This document shows positions 62,262 to 64,000 of a DNA stretch of 64,000 nucleotides, one piece after another. Position 1 is the first letter of the stretch, and each line of letters opens with the position of its first letter. The notes below the pieces were generated by a model. That model worked only from the letters and a program-made list of their open reading frames with translations. It had not been told where the DNA came from and searched no databases. Location: the NCBI RefSeq assembly GCF_001954195.1, contig NZ_MBES01000068.1, positions 1-64,000 of the forward strand. The letters are read 5' to 3'. The translations under genes and the position numbers were made by a program. Source of the stretch: Mycobacterium sp. IS-1264 (GTDB lineage: Bacteria > Actinomycetota > Actinomycetes > Mycobacteriales > Mycobacteriaceae).

Positions 62262-63269
62262 TCAGGTGGGCAGCCGGCGGTTGATCAGCAGCGCCGCCAG
62301 CGCGGCCAATGCCAGCACCAGCGCACCCAGCCGCACCCAGCCCACGCTCGCGTCGCCCTTGATCGTCTCGTAGCCGATCTGCTGCTGCAGCGTCGCGTAC
62401 ACGGACTTCAGTTCCTCCAAGCTGCCCGCGTTGTACCAACTTCCGCCGGATAGCTCGGCGACCTTTTTCATCGTGGAGTCGTCGACGGGCACCGGCTGGC
62501 GCTGGTCGTTGATCTCGACGAAGCCGTACGGGGTGCCGAAGGAGATCGTCGAGATCGGCACGCCCTGATCCTTGGCGGTGCGCGCGGCGGTGAAGGCGCC
62601 CTTCGGATTGTCCGGGTTGGTCGGCATCGTCTCCTTGCCGTCGGAGAACAGCACGATGCGCGCCGGCGGCGGTTTGTCCCCGCCGCCGATCACCGCGCCG
62701 ACCGTCGCGATGGCCTGCAGCGCGGTGAAGATGCCCTCTCCCGTGGCGGTGCGGTCGGCGAACTGCAGCTTGTCCAGCCCGATCTTCGTCGCCTCCCGGT
62801 TGGTCGTCGGTTGCACCAACACCGTCGCGGTCCCGGCATATTCGATCAGCCCCAGGTTGATCCCCGGCGTCAGCTCGTCGGCGAACTGCTTGGCCGCCTC
62901 CTGCGCGGCCGCCATCCGGTTGGGCTGCACGTCGGTGGCCCGCATCGACTGCGACACGTCGATGACCAGCATCACCACCGCGCGGTTGCGCGGGATCCGG
63001 ACGTCGTTCGTCGGCCCCGCCATCGCGATGGTGAACAGCACCAGCGACGCCACCAGCAGGATCGCCGGCACATGCCGCCACTTGGCGGGCCGCTTGGGGG
63101 CGACGCTTTCCAGCAGCTCCATGTTGGCGAACCGCAGCATGCGGCGCTGCCGCGCCAACTGCATCAGGACATACAGCGCGGCCAGGCCGAAGACCACGAA
63201 AAAGAACAGGAAAAACCACGCGTGTTCGAAGCCGGACAACGACATCGGGCCGAACAACGGCAGCGTCAC
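62262..63269 (-). CDS. VWA-domain (BatA-like) membrane protein, Rv1481 type
   Basis: 335 aa from GTG 63269 ([18 protein letters not shown]), the length of Rv1481. One or two N-terminal membrane segments, a von Willebrand A domain with the metal site D-V-S-Q-S (DxSxS) near residue 103 and FSDGKE, and a C-terminal membrane segment ([16 protein letters not shown]). Together with a MoxR ATPase and a DUF58 protein such proteins form a chaperone-like system of the envelope. Its start overlaps the DUF58 stop (GTGA). Confidence 0.94.
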   Translation of the reverse strand: MTLPLFGPMSLSGFEHAWFFLFFFVVFGLAALYVLMQLARQRRMLRFANMELLESVAPKRPAKWRHVPAILLVASLVLFTIAMAGPTNDVRIPRNRAVVMLVIDVSQSMRATDVQPNRMAAAQEAAKQFADELTPGINLGLIEYAGTATVLVQPTTNREATKIGLDKLQFADRTATGEGIFTALQAIATVGAVIGGGDKPPPARIVLFSDGKETMPTNPDNPKGAFTAARTAKDQGVPISTISFGTPYGFVEINDQRQPVPVDDSTMKKVAELSGGSWYNAGSLEELKSVYATLQQQIGYETIKGDASVGWVRLGALVLALAALAALLINRRLPT

Positions 63270-64000
63270 TGGCGGCCCGCCATCGCCCCGCGCCGGCGGG
63301 ACTCGACGAAGCGAACGATGTCGGCGATCCAGTCCCGGTCGGTGCGCAGCGTCAAAACCGGTGCGCCGCAACCACGAATCGTGCGAGACACCTCGGTGCG
63401 ATGCGCCGCGGCCGCCTTGGCGAAGTCGTCGCGCAGCTGGGCGTCGATCGTGAATTCGCGGGTGACCCCGGTTTCGGCGTCCTGCAGCACGACATCACCG
63501 ACGTCGGGCAGTTCGACATCGCGGGGATCGAGCACCTCGATCGCGAGCACCTCGTGGCGGGCCGCGATCGCCCGCAGCGGGCGCATCCAGTTGATCGGGC
63601 CGAGGAAGTCGCTGATGATCACCGCCATTCCACGACGGCGTTCCGGCCGGCGCAGCGCGTCGATCGCGGTCGCCAGATCCCCCCGGACGCCGACCGGCGC
63701 CTTCGGCGTCGTCGCGATGGTCCGCAACAGCGTCTGCTCGTGCTGGCGTCCCGAGCGGGCCGGGACCCGGGTGATGGTCGCGCCGGTGGCGACGATCGCA
63801 CCGATCCGGTTGCCGCCGCCGCTGTTGAGGAACGTGATGGCCGCCGCGGCCGCCACCGCCAGGTCACGTTTTTCGCAGACCGTGGTGCCGAAGTCCAGGC
63901 TGGCCGACATGTCGATCACCAACCAGGTCTCCAGTTCGCGGTCGGCGATCATCTGGCGGACGTGCGGGTGCGTGGTGCGGGCCGTGACGGCCCAGTCCAT
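63266..64000 (-). CDS. DUF58 protein (MoxR-associated), Rv1480 type, 5' end outside the window
   Basis: 244 codons are seen. The Met at 64000 is probably internal, because [18 protein letters not shown] corresponds to the middle of the Rv1480-type protein (usually preceded by RPYQxGDDxRR). It has a VWA-like fold with [11 protein letters not shown]. The first part and the moxR gene should lie beyond the right edge. Confidence 0.9.
   Translation of the reverse strand: MDWAVTARTTHPHVRQMIADRELETWLVIDMSASLDFGTTVCEKRDLAVAAAAAITFLNSGGGNRIGAIVATGATITRVPARSGRQHEQTLLRTIATTPKAPVGVRGDLATAIDALRRPERRRGMAVIISDFLGPINWMRPLRAIAARHEVLAIEVLDPRDVELPDVGDVVLQDAETGVTREFTIDAQLRDDFAKAAAAHRTEVSRTIRGCGAPVLTLRTDRDWIADIVRFVESRRRGAMAGRQ

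Overview
The window is high-GC actinobacterial DNA from a non-tuberculous Mycobacterium. The right part (about 46.2-64.0 kb) keeps the gene order of the M. tuberculosis Rv1480-Rv1497 block, mirrored: DUF58 and VWA proteins, fabG1-inhA-hemH, an NfeD/stomatin-like pair, a TVP38 protein, mutA-mutB-meaB and lipL. The left part (1-46.2 kb) is an accessory glycolipid island of glycopeptidolipid (GPL) type. I cannot name the species. A GPL producer outside the M. tuberculosis complex is the safe statement.

Layout of the island. 1-6.7 kb (minus strand): mbtH, a one-module non-ribosomal peptide synthetase (condensation-adenylation-thiolation-epimerisation) and, overlapping it, the start of a second synthetase that leaves the window. 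7-39 kb: a sugar and acyl decoration region. It holds six paralogous GPL-type glycosyltransferases, all on the minus strand, and three paralogous membrane O-acyltransferases with SGNH tails, all on the plus strand. It also holds two HxxxDG acyltransferases, two GMC flavo-oxidoreductases, a nucleotide-sugar dehydrogenase with a UDP-glucuronate-decarboxylase-like SDR, an FkbM methyltransferase, an aldo/keto reductase, a sulfotransferase, a DHA2 exporter and an unusual fusion of a Gfo/Idh/MocA dehydrogenase with an FAD oxidoreductase. 39-46.2 kb: a second mbtH copy, then mmpS-mmpL-mmpL, the transport operon typical of GPL loci.

Working model (inference). The synthetases with MbtH build a short N-acylated peptide containing at least one D-residue. 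The glycosyltransferases add sugars, including one from the dehydrogenase/SDR pair. Acyl, methyl, sulfate and oxidised groups are then added, and the MmpS/MmpL proteins export the product. The two mbtH copies lie in the same orientation about 32 kb apart. They look like the edges of an expansion that placed the decoration genes between an ancestral mbtH-mps region and mmpS4-mmpL4ab. Several glycosyltransferases and the dehydrogenase share a leader with a TATACT-like -10 box, and the three O-acyltransferases share a different upstream block, so promoters were duplicated along with genes.

The core block differs from M. tuberculosis in lacking mazEF between mutB and meaB. It also has a secreted serine protease with a small membrane partner, an MHS transporter and a Ddn-like protein between the TVP38 gene and the stomatin-like gene. 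I saw no tRNA, rRNA, CRISPR array or intact insertion sequence.
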